DNA from: Paenibacillus alkalitolerans | GTDB lineage: Bacteria; Bacillota; Bacilli; Paenibacillales; YIM-B00363 | Direction of reading: 5' to 3' | DNA: 64,000 bases | NCBI RefSeq assembly: GCF_016482785.1 | Contig: NZ_JAEMXM010000005.1 | Coordinates: 186,001-250,000 of the forward strand | Shown: one piece after another, positions 53,309 to 62,562 of the stretch | Numbering within the stretch: the stretch's first letter is position 1 | Layout: each line of letters opens with the position of its first letter | Translations under genes and position numbers: made by a program | Notes under the pieces: model-generated | Seen by the model: the letters and a program-made list of their open reading frames with translations, nothing else | The model's database searches: none | What the model was told of the DNA's origin: nothing

Positions 53309-54658
53309 ATGAATGACATGCTGCGACGCAATTTCGCCGAAGTGCATCCCGGGCTCACTCCGAAGGAAGCGATGGAAGAATCCAACCGCTGCCTCTATTG
53401 CTACGACGCTCCTTGCATCAAATCTTGCCCGACCGGAATCGACATTCCTTCCTTCATTAAAAAAATATCGACCGGAAACTTGAAGGGCTCCGCACGGGTC
53501 ATCATGGACGCCAATCCCGTCGGCGCGACCTGCTCCCGCGTATGCCCCACGGAGCAGCTGTGCGAAGGGGCGTGCGTGCTTAACGGCGCGTCCCAACCGA
53601 TCCGGATCGGATTGCTGCAGCGCTATGCGACCGATGCCGCGATGAAAACCGGGGACACCCTGTTCGCTGCCGGACCCCGAAACGGGCGGAAAGCAGCCGT
53701 TGTCGGCAGCGGGCCGGCCGGATTGTCCGCCGCCCGCGAGCTGGCCCGTTTCGGCTATGCCGTAACGGTGTACGAGGCGAAGGAAAAGCCGGGAGGATTG
53801 GACACATACGGCATCGTGTCGTTCCGGCTGCCGCAGGACATTCCGATGTGGGAAGCCGATCAGCTGAGCAAGATGGGCGTTGCGATCCGGACCGGGGTGC
53901 GTGTGGGCACCGATGTGCACGCGGAGAAGCTGCTGGCCGATTATGACGCCGTCGTGCTGGCCGCCGGAATGGGCCGTGTGCCGGCGCTTGGCATCGAAGG
54001 GGAGCAGCTCGACGGAGTATACGACGCGATCGAGCTGATCGAAAGCACGAAGGCGGACGCTTTCGGCGGCGGTCTGCAAGGCGCCCGGGTCATCGTGATC
54101 GGGGCGGGCAATACGGCGATCGATGCGGCTACTTGCTCGGTCCGATTGGGCGCGGACAACGTCAAGATCGTCTACCGCCGGACGCGCGGCGAAATGACCG
54201 CTTACGACTTCGAATACCGCTTCGCCAAGGAAGAAGGCGTCGAATTCCGCTGGTTGACCGCTCCCAAGCGGATCGTCGGCAACGAATCCGGGAAGGTGAC
54301 CCATCTGGAATGCGTCAGGATGACGCTTTCGGAGGAAACCGGGAAGGACGGGCGACCCATTCCGGTGCCTGTCGCAGGGTCGGAGTTTCTCATGGAGGCG
54401 GACGCCGTCATTAAAGCGATCGGACAGAAGCGGCTTCTGCCGCTGATCGAAGCGTTCGGTCTCGAGCATGAACGGGGCGTCGTGACGATCGACCCGGTCA
54501 CTTACCGGACGTCTCATCCGAAAGTGTATGCGGCCGGCGACGTCGTCTTCGGCCAAGGCAACGGGGAAGCCACCGTCGTGAGCGCCGCCCAGCAAGGGAA
54601 GCTGGCGGCTTACTCCGTTCACCGTCATTTCGGCGGAATATCGGCCGAAACGGCTTGA
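53309..54658 (+). CDS. preT: NAD-dependent dihydropyrimidine dehydrogenase, PreT subunit
   Basis: This 449-residue protein begins with two cysteine clusters for iron-sulfur centres (CLYCYDAPCIKSCPTGID near 31, CSRVCPTEQLCEGACV near 74). An FAD/NAD(P) part like the glutamate synthase small subunit follows: AAVVGSGPAGLSAARELA near 131, VIVIGAGNTAIDAA near 260 and VYAAGDVVFGQGNGEATVV near 408. It passes electrons between NADH and PreA. The partner gene starts 16 bases downstream. Confidence 0.88.
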   Translation: MNDMLRRNFAEVHPGLTPKEAMEESNRCLYCYDAPCIKSCPTGIDIPSFIKKISTGNLKGSARVIMDANPVGATCSRVCPTEQLCEGACVLNGASQPIRIGLLQRYATDAAMKTGDTLFAAGPRNGRKAAVVGSGPAGLSAARELARFGYAVTVYEAKEKPGGLDTYGIVSFRLPQDIPMWEADQLSKMGVAIRTGVRVGTDVHAEKLLADYDAVVLAAGMGRVPALGIEGEQLDGVYDAIELIESTKADAFGGGLQGARVIVIGAGNTAIDAATCSVRLGADNVKIVYRRTRGEMTAYDFEYRFAKEEGVEFRWLTAPKRIVGNESGKVTHLECVRMTLSEETGKDGRPIPVPVAGSEFLMEADAVIKAIGQKRLLPLIEAFGLEHERGVVTIDPVTYRTSHPKVYAAGDVVFGQGNGEATVVSAAQQGKLAAYSVHRHFGGISAETA

Positions 54659-54674
54659 AAGGGGATGTGAGGAC

Positions 54675-55979
54675 ATGGCAGATTTATCCGTCAATTTGGC
54701 CGGCATTGCGTCGCCGAATCCGTTCTGGCTCGCCTCCGCGCCGCCGACGAATACGGGATACCAGGTCCAACGTGCGTTCGAAGCGGGCTGGGGCGGCGCC
54801 GTGTGGAAGACGCTCGGCAATCCGATCATAAACACGGCCTCCCGTTTCGCAGGCTTGCATATAGGGACCCAACGGGTGGCGGGCTTCAACAACATCGAGC
54901 TCATCTCCGACCGGCCGCTCGAAGTGAACCTGAAAGAAATCTATGAAACGAAAAGAAGATTCCCGAACCATGCGCTCGTCGTCTCAATTATGGTGGAGCC
55001 GAAACGCGAAGCTTGGCATGAAATCGTCAAGCGCGTCGAAGCGACCGGAGCGGACGGGCTGGAGCTCAATTTCGGGTGTCCGCACGGGATGGCCGAGCGC
55101 GGGATGGGCTCCGCCTCCGGGCAAGTTCCCGCCTTGGTCGAAGTCCAGACGGGCTGGGTGAAAGAGGCGGCGCGGACGCCGGTCATCGTCAAGCTGACGC
55201 CCAACATTACCGATATTACCGCAACAGCGGTCGCCGCCGTGCAGGGCGGAGCGGACGCGATATCGCTGATCAACACGATCAACAGCTTGATGGGTGTCGA
55301 TCTGGATACTTGGAACACGATTCCCCATGTGGCCGGCAAAGGCGCGCACGGCGGATATTGCGGACCGGCCGTCAAGCCGATCGCGCTGAGCATGGTGGCC
55401 GAGTGCGCCCGCCATCCGGAGGTGAATGTGCCGATCTCCGGCATCGGCGGCATTGCCGCATGGAGGGATGCGGCCGAATTCATGCTGATGGGGGCGACGG
55501 CGGTTCAAGTGTGTACGGCTGCAATGCACCACGGTTTCCGGATCGTCGAAGACATGATCGACGGCTTGAACAACTACTTGGACGAGAAAGGCATTTCCCG
55601 CGTCTCCGAGCTTGTCGGGCAATCGGTCGGCAAATACGCGAACTGGGGCGATCTCGATTTAAATTACCGCATCGTCGCCAGAATCGATACGGAAACATGC
55701 ATCAGCTGCAACAAATGCCACATCGCCTGCGAGGACACGTCGCACCAATGCATCGAGCGGCACGTCGACGCCAACGGCAAGCCTTACCTTAAAGTTCGCG
55801 AGGAAGATTGCGTCGGCTGCAACCTGTGCGCCATCGTCTGTCCGGTCGACGGCGTCATCTCGATGGCCGAGATGCCTTCGGAAGCTCCGCCGATGACGTG
55901 GAACGAACGGCAAAGAGCGTTGGCCATATTAACGAAACAGCCTGAAGGATCAAGCGCGAAGGAGGTGGCGAAGCCGTGA
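54675..55979 (+). CDS. preA: NAD-dependent dihydropyrimidine dehydrogenase, PreA subunit
   Basis: This 434-residue protein has a dihydroorotate dehydrogenase-like FMN barrel (NPFWLASAPPTNTGYQVQRA, LELNFGCPHGMAERGMG, GIGGIAAWRDAAEFMLMGA). Two C-terminal [4Fe-4S] motifs follow, CISCNKCHIACED near 342 and CVGCNLCAIVCP near 379. With PreT it reduces uracil and thymine to the dihydro forms. It overlaps the next gene by GTGA. Confidence 0.9.
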   Translation: MADLSVNLAGIASPNPFWLASAPPTNTGYQVQRAFEAGWGGAVWKTLGNPIINTASRFAGLHIGTQRVAGFNNIELISDRPLEVNLKEIYETKRRFPNHALVVSIMVEPKREAWHEIVKRVEATGADGLELNFGCPHGMAERGMGSASGQVPALVEVQTGWVKEAARTPVIVKLTPNITDITATAVAAVQGGADAISLINTINSLMGVDLDTWNTIPHVAGKGAHGGYCGPAVKPIALSMVAECARHPEVNVPISGIGGIAAWRDAAEFMLMGATAVQVCTAAMHHGFRIVEDMIDGLNNYLDEKGISRVSELVGQSVGKYANWGDLDLNYRIVARIDTETCISCNKCHIACEDTSHQCIERHVDANGKPYLKVREEDCVGCNLCAIVCPVDGVISMAEMPSEAPPMTWNERQRALAILTKQPEGSSAKEVAKP

Positions 55980-57379
55980 AAAAGCTGGTCAAGGGAGGTA
56001 CGGTCGTAACGGCCGCCGACGTCTATAAGGGGGACATCCTGATCGAAGGAGAAACGATTTCCGCCATTGGAGCGAACCTGCAAGATCCCGATGCGGAATT
56101 GATCGATGCGGACGGGCTGTATGTGTTCCCCGGCGGGATCGATCCCCATACGCATCTGGACATGCCGTTCGGCGGTACGACGACGAAGGACGATTTCGAG
56201 ACAGGAACGGTCGCGGCCGCATTCGGCGGCACGACGACGATCATCGATTTTTGCCTCACCGCCAGAGGCGCTCCGCTCGAGAAGGCCGTGCAAACGTGGC
56301 ATGATAAGGCAAGAGGGCGCGCCGTCATCGACTACGGTTTTCATCTGATGATCGCGGAGATGAACGATGATGTGCTGTCGGAATTGCCGCGCATCATTGA
56401 AAGCGAAGGCATTACGTCCTTGAAGGTGTTCATGGCTTACAAAAACGTTCTTCAAGCGGACGACGGGACATTGTTCCGCACGCTTTTGTCGGCGAAGGAA
56501 CATGGGGCGCTCGTCATGGTACATGCCGAGAACGGTGACGTTATCGATTATTTGATCGCGAAGGCGCTCGCCGAAGGGAACACGGATCCGATCTACCACG
56601 CAAGGACGAGACCTCCGGAGCTGGAAGGAGAAGCGACCGGCCGCGCGGCCGCGATGACGGCGCTCGCCGATTCGCAGCTGTACGTAGTGCATGTGACATG
56701 CGCGGAGGCGGTACGGCAAATAGCCGAAGCCCGCAGCAAAGGGTTTCGCGTATTCGGGGAAACGTGTCCGCAATATTTGGTGCTTGACGAATCGTACCTG
56801 GAGAAGCCGGATTTCGAAGGGGCCAAATATGTATGGTCCCCGCCGCTGCGGACCAAAGAGCATCAGGAAGCGCTGTGGAACGCGCTGAACAGCGGAGAGC
56901 TCCAGACGGTCGGCTCGGACCAGTGCTCCTTCGATTTTAAAGGACAGAAGGAGCTCGGCCGCGGAAATTTCTCCAAAATACCGAACGGCGGGCCGACGAT
57001 CGAAGACCGCTTCACCATTCTTTTCTCCGAAGGAGTTTGCAAAGGCCGGATCGGTCTGAACCGATTCGTCGACATCGTCGCCACGCGGAGCGCCAAGCTG
57101 TTCGGCATGTTCCCGCGCAAAGGCACGATCGCCGTCGGAAGCGACGCCGACCTCGTCTTGTTCGATCCGAACGCCGAGCGGACGATTGCCGCGGCCGGCC
57201 ATCATATGGCGGTCGATTACAATGCGTTCGAAGGCATGAAGGTGACGGGAGAGCCTGTTTCCGTTCTGTCCCGCGGGCAATTCGTCATCCGCGAGAAGCG
57301 GTTCGTCGGTAAGGCGGGGGCGGGGCGGTATTTGAGGAGAAACAAGTTCGGGGAGGCTTCATATGTCCGCGTGGAATGA
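55976..57379 (+). CDS. hydA: Dihydropyrimidinase
   Basis: This 467-residue amidohydrolase has metal ligands in DPHTHLD near 56, the carboxylated Lys in SLKVFMAYKN near 149, His of HAENGD near 182, His of HVTCAEA near 239 and Asp of GSDQCSFD near 313. It opens dihydrouracil to N-carbamoyl-beta-alanine. The start is GTG 55976, overlapping the preA stop. It ends within the next small gene (17-base overlap). Confidence 0.9.
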   Translation: MKKLVKGGTVVTAADVYKGDILIEGETISAIGANLQDPDAELIDADGLYVFPGGIDPHTHLDMPFGGTTTKDDFETGTVAAAFGGTTTIIDFCLTARGAPLEKAVQTWHDKARGRAVIDYGFHLMIAEMNDDVLSELPRIIESEGITSLKVFMAYKNVLQADDGTLFRTLLSAKEHGALVMVHAENGDVIDYLIAKALAEGNTDPIYHARTRPPELEGEATGRAAAMTALADSQLYVVHVTCAEAVRQIAEARSKGFRVFGETCPQYLVLDESYLEKPDFEGAKYVWSPPLRTKEHQEALWNALNSGELQTVGSDQCSFDFKGQKELGRGNFSKIPNGGPTIEDRFTILFSEGVCKGRIGLNRFVDIVATRSAKLFGMFPRKGTIAVGSDADLVLFDPNAERTIAAAGHHMAVDYNAFEGMKVTGEPVSVLSRGQFVIREKRFVGKAGAGRYLRRNKFGEASYVRVE

Positions 57380-57602
57380 ATATATGGAGGAAAAAGCGAA
57401 GATCGACGAATTGATCGGCGAAGGATACGTCATTGCAGACGTTGCGGAGGGATTGGACGGAGACGCCGTCAAGTTCGCCCGCGTTTCCGGCGATCAAGAG
57501 ACGGAAACGAAAGAGCTTCTGCTGTCGACCGCGGATGCGCGCAAATATTTGGGAGCTGTCTTGATCGGGCAGCTCCGGAATGCGCGGGCCAGCGTCATGT
57601 GA
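57363..57602 (+). CDS. 79-residue protein of unknown function at the end of the pyrimidine operon
   Basis: The ATG lies behind GGGGAGG and overlaps the dihydropyrimidinase gene by 17 bases, so it is probably translated. The sequence (MSAWNEYMEEKAKIDELIGE, FARVSGDQETETKELLL, ARKYLGAVLIGQLRNA) is acidic at the N-terminus, has no membrane segment and matches no family I recognise. Its 3' end overlaps the convergent pucR-type gene by 8 bases. It could be a small partner of one of the pyrimidine enzymes; that is inference from position. Confidence 0.6.
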   Translation: MSAWNEYMEEKAKIDELIGEGYVIADVAEGLDGDAVKFARVSGDQETETKELLLSTADARKYLGAVLIGQLRNARASVM

Positions 57603-59166
57603 CGGGCCCGTGCGCATATTCGTAGGCGTACAAAGCGAGCTCGATCATGAGACGCTTCTCCGGCATCGTGAAATCCGAACCGAGCAGCTCGGATATTTTG
57701 TTGAGGCGATGGTACAGCGTTTGACGGACGATGAAAAGCGCGTTGGCCGTCTCCTGCTTGGCGCCGGACAACTGAAGGTACACTTTCAGCGTCTTTAGCA
57801 AATGGGCGTCCTTGTTCCGTTCATATCGGAGTATCGGTCCCAAATAGTCGTCGATGAAGGCGGAGAGTTGACCGGCTTTTTCCATGCCCGCAATGATCCG
57901 GTGCACGTGGAGCTCCGTGTAGAAAGGCCTTTGGAGCGGTCCGGTCGTCTTCTGGATAAGAATCGTTTCGCAGGCCGCTTCGAAGCTTTTGTGCAGCGCG
58001 GCCGGTTCCGGGACGGTCGGACCGATTCCGGTTAATCCGTTGAACAGGGCGAGTCCGCCCGGTTTATCCGTCTTGCGCAGCCGCTCGATCGCTTGCATCG
58101 GCGGCGGGGTCCGGGCGGTCCGCTCGCTTAGATGCAGCAGGATGAATACAAGCTGATGGCCGATGAGCGCCGTGACGAGAAGAAAGCCGTTCTGATCGAA
58201 GAATGAACGCGCCCAGATGATCCGTTGGACCAATACCGTCTCGAAATCCGGAGCATGAAGCGTCTTTCCGTCCAGCTCGAACACGCAGGCCGTCACCGCG
58301 CTAATTTGCGCGCCGGGCTTTATCGACCGGACGCTGCCGGATATTTCGGCGTATTTCAGTTTGCCGTTCAGCCAATCCTGAATCCAGCCCGTTTCCTTGT
58401 ATCTTCTTCTTTCCTCGACGTGCATCGTCCGCATCATCTCTTGAGCGACAGCCGTGGCGCACCGGTCCAAAGCGAGCAAGACGAATTCGCCCGGCTCCTC
58501 GTCCGATTGTATGGCCAATTCGGCGAATTTGTGGCCCATGATCATGATCGGACGGCGAACCATTATTTCGTCTTCCGCCGATTGGCGATCGTCCGGCTTG
58601 GAGGAGGGGGGCAGCATAAGCGGTTCGCCGTCTATCGGCAAAAGGGCGACTTTCCGTTTCGTCTTCTCGTGAAGGAGCCGCAGAAGCGGCGGCAGTCCTT
58701 TGCCGGATAACAGCAAACGGTTGAATTGATTCGTCAGCGTATCGAGATCCGTGATCATTTTGTGATTGCGGTTGATGAAGAAGGTGTGCAAATCCCGGGT
58801 GATGTCGACGTAACGCACCTCTTCGTGAAACAGGATGAGCGGAAAGTCGGCGCCGATCGCCAGCTGTTTCATCCGTTCCGGCGGCTTCTTGGTATACGTC
58901 CCCAGCTCAATGCACAAACCGGCTGCGTTGCTCTCGATCAACTGGCGCAGGAACGCGGCGCCGATCTCTTCCTCCTCCTGCCATCCGATGCCCGTGGTAA
59001 GAATCAGTTCATTCCCATTGAGCAGCTGGCCGACCTTGGTCACTTCCATGATGTGCACCCATTTGACAAGGCGGTCCAGCGCTTTCTCGCTCGCAATCAC
59101 TTCCGCGTTGCGAAAGCAGGGACGCTTCAACACTTCACGGACTCTTACATCCCTAAAGTCAACCAT
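57595..59166 (-). CDS. PucR-family transcriptional regulator
   Basis: This 523-residue protein has an N-terminal PucR domain (VREVLKRPCFRNAEVIASEK; LNGNELILTTGIGW; PLILFHEEVRYVDITRDLH) and a C-terminal helix-turn-helix near 465-500 (LKVYLQLSGAKQETANALF, RQTLYHRLNKI). PucR-type regulators control purine and pyrimidine breakdown in Firmicutes. It converges with the pyrimidine operon and is its likely activator, with candidate sites upstream of 45950. Confidence 0.88.
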   Translation of the reverse strand: MVDFRDVRVREVLKRPCFRNAEVIASEKALDRLVKWVHIMEVTKVGQLLNGNELILTTGIGWQEEEEIGAAFLRQLIESNAAGLCIELGTYTKKPPERMKQLAIGADFPLILFHEEVRYVDITRDLHTFFINRNHKMITDLDTLTNQFNRLLLSGKGLPPLLRLLHEKTKRKVALLPIDGEPLMLPPSSKPDDRQSAEDEIMVRRPIMIMGHKFAELAIQSDEEPGEFVLLALDRCATAVAQEMMRTMHVEERRRYKETGWIQDWLNGKLKYAEISGSVRSIKPGAQISAVTACVFELDGKTLHAPDFETVLVQRIIWARSFFDQNGFLLVTALIGHQLVFILLHLSERTARTPPPMQAIERLRKTDKPGGLALFNGLTGIGPTVPEPAALHKSFEAACETILIQKTTGPLQRPFYTELHVHRIIAGMEKAGQLSAFIDDYLGPILRYERNKDAHLLKTLKVYLQLSGAKQETANALFIVRQTLYHRLNKISELLGSDFTMPEKRLMIELALYAYEYAHGPVT

Positions 59167-59258
59167 GTCGCGTTACCTCCCGTCATTCACTGGCGTCAAT
59201 AACGGTTTCGGTGAGTGGTGAACATTTTCCTGCACGGATGCCTGATTATCCTGCCGGA

Positions 59259-60191
59259 TTACCGGGATGCCGGCGCACGAATTGTGCCGGCCGCCGGGGA
59301 CGCCTGATCCGCCGAGTCGCGCAATTCCGCACTCAGGCCTCCTAAGCGCGTGTTTAACCATTGAAATATGTACCGCAGCACTTCTCCGTCATTCAAAAAC
59401 TGATGATTCCCCTTAGTCAGCACGAAGCAATTTTTTTCGTCGGACGCGATACTCGCGAAAAACTGCTCGATCGCATTGGAATTGACGATACGGTCATATC
59501 GATCATAAAGGCACAAGATGGGACAACGGAACCGGTTCACTTCAGATAAAGCCTTTGTACCGTTATTTATCAGTTCGCTGAACCAGCGGGGAGTGTAGTG
59601 AACTGTAGTCAATGGGTCTATCAACAAGTTGGAGGTCCAATCAGGCAGCCGCGATTGAAGACATTTCCGTTTTCGCAAAGCTTCATTCCATTTTACAAGT
59701 TCAACCGGCAAAGCGGGTGCGAGCAATGAAACAAGATTGACGGATTTTTTCATGAAATTCGGAAATTTAAGGCGAATCCCCAGCGCCGGGGAAGACAAGA
59801 TGACTCCGGTTACTCTGTCGCAGAACTGTTGGGCGTATCGTACGGCGACAAGACCGCCCAAACTGTGCCCGAACAAAAAAATCGGCAGCTCGGAAAATTG
59901 AATTTGCAGTTGGCCGACCACTTCATCCAAGTCATCCAGATAATCCTTGAACTGCCGAATATAGCCCCGTCTTCCGCCCGACCTGCCGAATCCTCGCAAA
60001 TCGGGAGCAATGAATGCGACGCTCCGCTGCAAACACTCCATGCCAAGGTGGGAGTATTGTCCGGAATGCTCCCCGGCTCCATGGAGGAACAGTATCAATC
60101 CTTGCGGTTGAAGCGGTTTCCACAATCGGCAAAACAGCTTCATATCCCGTGAACGAATATAATATGAATCTTCACCGGAACGCACACTCAT
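59259..60191 (-). CDS. Alpha/beta hydrolase, monoacylglycerol lipase-like
   Basis: This 310-residue enzyme has the oxyanion motif LFLHGAGEHSGQYSHL near 35, the nucleophile Ser in FGHSLGGLVAVRYA near 109, an acid in LYDRYDRIV near 230 and His in KGNHQFLNDGE near 262. It is related to bacterial lysophospholipase/monoacylglycerol lipases. No signal peptide is seen. It lies alone on the minus strand; no operon partner is evident. The ATG is preceded by GGAGACGG. Confidence 0.8.
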   Translation of the reverse strand: MSVRSGEDSYYIRSRDMKLFCRLWKPLQPQGLILFLHGAGEHSGQYSHLGMECLQRSVAFIAPDLRGFGRSGGRRGYIRQFKDYLDDLDEVVGQLQIQFSELPIFLFGHSLGGLVAVRYAQQFCDRVTGVILSSPALGIRLKFPNFMKKSVNLVSLLAPALPVELVKWNEALRKRKCLQSRLPDWTSNLLIDPLTTVHYTPRWFSELINNGTKALSEVNRFRCPILCLYDRYDRIVNSNAIEQFFASIASDEKNCFVLTKGNHQFLNDGEVLRYIFQWLNTRLGGLSAELRDSADQASPAAGTIRAPASR

Positions 60192-60333
60192 ACACCCGTC
60201 TCCTAATTATTGTAAGATGAACACGAAGCTATTATGCTCCATATCGGTAACTGTATTCAGAGTGAGGACGGTCGAAGGATAATAAGTAAGCTTATGGGAA
60301 CCCTACCTTTGTGAAAGGAGGGTTTTCAAATAC

Positions 60334-60498
60334 ATGCCTGACAACAATCAACCGGAAATTCAATCGCCAAGCGTACCTGAAGTCGAACAACCCGAGATAC
60401 CGGAGTTCGAACAGGTAACGGAACATCCCGAGGGTGATAATACCCGTGTGCAGTCCGAGGAAATTCGGTACCCGAATGCGGACGGATTATATCCGTAA
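60334..60498 (+). CDS. Small acidic proline-rich protein, 54 residues
   Basis: The ATG lies 10 bases after AAAGGAGGG and opens a 54-codon frame (MPDNNQPEIQSPSVPEVEQP ... NADGLYP) ending TAA 60496-60498. It is rich in Glu, Pro and Gln with repeated PE/VE pairs, so it is probably unstructured. The ribosome site is part of a hairpin: AACCCTACCTTT (60299-60310) pairs with AAAGGAGGGTTT (60314-60325). A strong terminator follows. No family is recognised. Confidence 0.6.
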   Translation: MPDNNQPEIQSPSVPEVEQPEIPEFEQVTEHPEGDNTRVQSEEIRYPNADGLYP

Positions 60499-60522
60499 AA
60501 GCATTAAGGTAAGCCACTGAAT

Positions 60523-60564
60523 AAGGCTCTAACGCTTCAATTAAGCGATAGAGCCTTTTATTTT
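60523..60564 (+). terminator. Strong terminator after the small acidic protein gene
   Basis: AAGGCTCTAACGCTT (60523-60537) pairs with AAGCGATAGAGCCTT (60543-60557) around a 5-base loop, with TTTATTTT after it. It may also serve the converging permease gene. Confidence 0.9.
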
Positions 60565-60630
60565 GACGCAGCCTGTGTTATCCCCATCGCAAATGGAGGC
60601 GCTGCCTATTGTTGCCGTCCCCGGCTGAAG

Positions 60631-61506
60631 TCAACCTTTCAGTGCGCCGATCATGACGCCTTTCACAAAATAACGCTGTATGAACGGATACACAGCCAAT
60701 ACCGGCAACGTCGCAACCATGATGGTGGCATATTTCACCGTCTCGCCGACTTGATACTGTTCGCCGACGCCAGAAGTCGAGGTGATGGTATCCGTTGAGT
60801 TCAGGATCAGGATTTCGCGCAGCAGTATTTGCAGCGGGTACAATTCCCTGTCTTTCAGAAATACCGAAGCGTAAAACCACCCGTTCCATTTCTCAACCGC
60901 ATAGAACATGCCCATCACCGCCATGACAGGCAATGAAAGCGGGATAATGATGCGGAATAAAATGACCCAATGGTTTGCGCCGTCCATTTTCGCCGATTCC
61001 TCCAATTCGTGGGGCACGCTCTGAAACGCGGTGCGCATCACGATCAAGTTAAAGGTGTTGATCATGAACGGAATTACCGTGGACCATAACGAATTGTACA
61101 GTCCCACTCCTTTCACAAGCAGATAAAAGGGAATCAGACCTCCGCCGAAAAACATCGTGAACATAATAATCATCATGAACGGCTTATTCCACATCACATT
61201 TTTTCTGGATAAAACATAAGCTCCAAACGCGGTCATAAGCAGGTTCAGAATGACGCCCATTACGACGATGAACAGCGTATTCCGGTATCCGCGCAGCATT
61301 TGGCCGTTCTCGAATATTTTGGTGTAAGCGTCCAAGTTGAAGCCAAGCGGTTTTAACAGCAGTCCCCGGTGGGCCACAAGCGCATTCCCGTCGCTGATAG
61401 AAGCTAGTGCGACGTGCAGCATGGGATACACGGTTACGATCATCAAGATGAAAAGTATGGCGTAGATCGTCCAGTCGAACAACGCCTCTGTGATATTAGT
61501 TTTCAA
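60631..61506 (-). CDS. Sugar ABC transporter permease (LplC/YtcP type)
   Basis: This 291-residue, six-helix permease has the EAA loop HELEESAKMDGANHWVILFR near 180 and the C-terminal FVKGVMIGALKG typical of LplC-type proteins. It is the last gene of a minus-strand import operon (binding protein, permease, permease) with no ATPase, as usual in this group. Substrates of relatives include oligosaccharides; the specific one here is unknown. Confidence 0.87.
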   Translation of the reverse strand: MKTNITEALFDWTIYAILFILMIVTVYPMLHVALASISDGNALVAHRGLLLKPLGFNLDAYTKIFENGQMLRGYRNTLFIVVMGVILNLLMTAFGAYVLSRKNVMWNKPFMMIIMFTMFFGGGLIPFYLLVKGVGLYNSLWSTVIPFMINTFNLIVMRTAFQSVPHELEESAKMDGANHWVILFRIIIPLSLPVMAVMGMFYAVEKWNGWFYASVFLKDRELYPLQILLREILILNSTDTITSTSGVGEQYQVGETVKYATIMVATLPVLAVYPFIQRYFVKGVMIGALKG

Positions 61507-61551
61507 AATCGGAACCCTCCAATTCGCGAACAGGGCAAAAATAAGAACGGG

Positions 61552-62487
61552 CTACCATAAGCTGTGCTCGTTGACCTTGCGGCTGATCCAGTTCGCGGCT
61601 ACGAGCAGGATCAAGTTAATTACCGAATTGAACAATCCGACAGCGGAGCTGTAGCTCCACCCAAACTCGAGCAGACCTTTGCGGTATACGAACGAAGAAA
61701 TGACATCGGCCGTTTCGTAGATGGTCGGATTGTACAGCAATATGATTTTCTCCCAGCCGACATTCATCATGTTGCCTATGCGCAAAATGAGTAAAATCAT
61801 GATTGTTGGCAGCAGACCGGGAAGCGTAATATGCCAGATTTGCTTGAAGCGGCCGGCTCCATCCATGCGGGCGGCCTCATACTGCTCCTGATCGATGCCC
61901 ATCAAAGCTGCCAAATAAATGATCGATTCCCATCCGACGCTCTGCCATATTCCGGATATGATGTAAATCGGCCGGAACAAATCGGGATGCTGCAGCATCG
62001 CCGTGCCGTCGCCCCCGAAGAACGTCCAGAGATAGGTGATGATGCCGTTGCTGCTTGTAAAGTCTTTAATAATGCCCGCGATGACGATCATCGAAATAAA
62101 ATGCGGCATATAGGTGATGAGCTGTACCGATTTTTTGTACTGTTTATTCCGCACTTCGTTGATCATGATGGCAAGTATAATGGGCGCGGGAAATTCAAAG
62201 ATCAAACTGTAAAGGCTGAGCAGAAGCGTATTTTTGAGAAGCCGCCAGAAGTAATAGGTGCTAAAAAACGATTCGAAATGCTCAAATCCGACCCAACTGC
62301 TGCCCATGACACCTTTAATGGGTGAAAAATCTTTGAAAGCAATGATGGCTCCATACATCGGGAAATAGTGGAAGATGACATAGAAGACAATGACGGGAAC
62401 CATCATGATATATAAATGTTTGTTCAACAAAAAGTCTTTGGCCAATCTGCCGCGAAACGAAACGGTTGCTGCCTTCGTCTTTCCCAT
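61552..62487 (-). CDS. Sugar ABC transporter permease (LplB/YteP type)
   Basis: This 311-residue permease has six helices, FHYFPMYGAIIAFKDFSP in the first third and the EAA loop QEQYEAARMDGAGRFKQIWH near 200. ATG 62487 is chosen because GGAAGGAAGAG precedes it, over an upstream frame extension. It lies 45 bases before the LplC-type gene and 75 bases after the binding protein gene. Confidence 0.87.
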   Translation of the reverse strand: MGKTKAATVSFRGRLAKDFLLNKHLYIMMVPVIVFYVIFHYFPMYGAIIAFKDFSPIKGVMGSSWVGFEHFESFFSTYYFWRLLKNTLLLSLYSLIFEFPAPIILAIMINEVRNKQYKKSVQLITYMPHFISMIVIAGIIKDFTSSNGIITYLWTFFGGDGTAMLQHPDLFRPIYIISGIWQSVGWESIIYLAALMGIDQEQYEAARMDGAGRFKQIWHITLPGLLPTIMILLILRIGNMMNVGWEKIILLYNPTIYETADVISSFVYRKGLLEFGWSYSSAVGLFNSVINLILLVAANWISRKVNEHSLW

Positions 62488-62562
62488 AGCGCTCTTCCTT
62501 CCATGTAGCGGACGGGGACGGGAATGATGGATCATGGATTCCCGTCCCCGCCTTGCAACGAT

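Noticed and set aside
53228-54904. 558-codon minus-strand frame
   Set aside because: Antisense shadow of preT/preA, which carry clear cofactor motifs on the plus strand.
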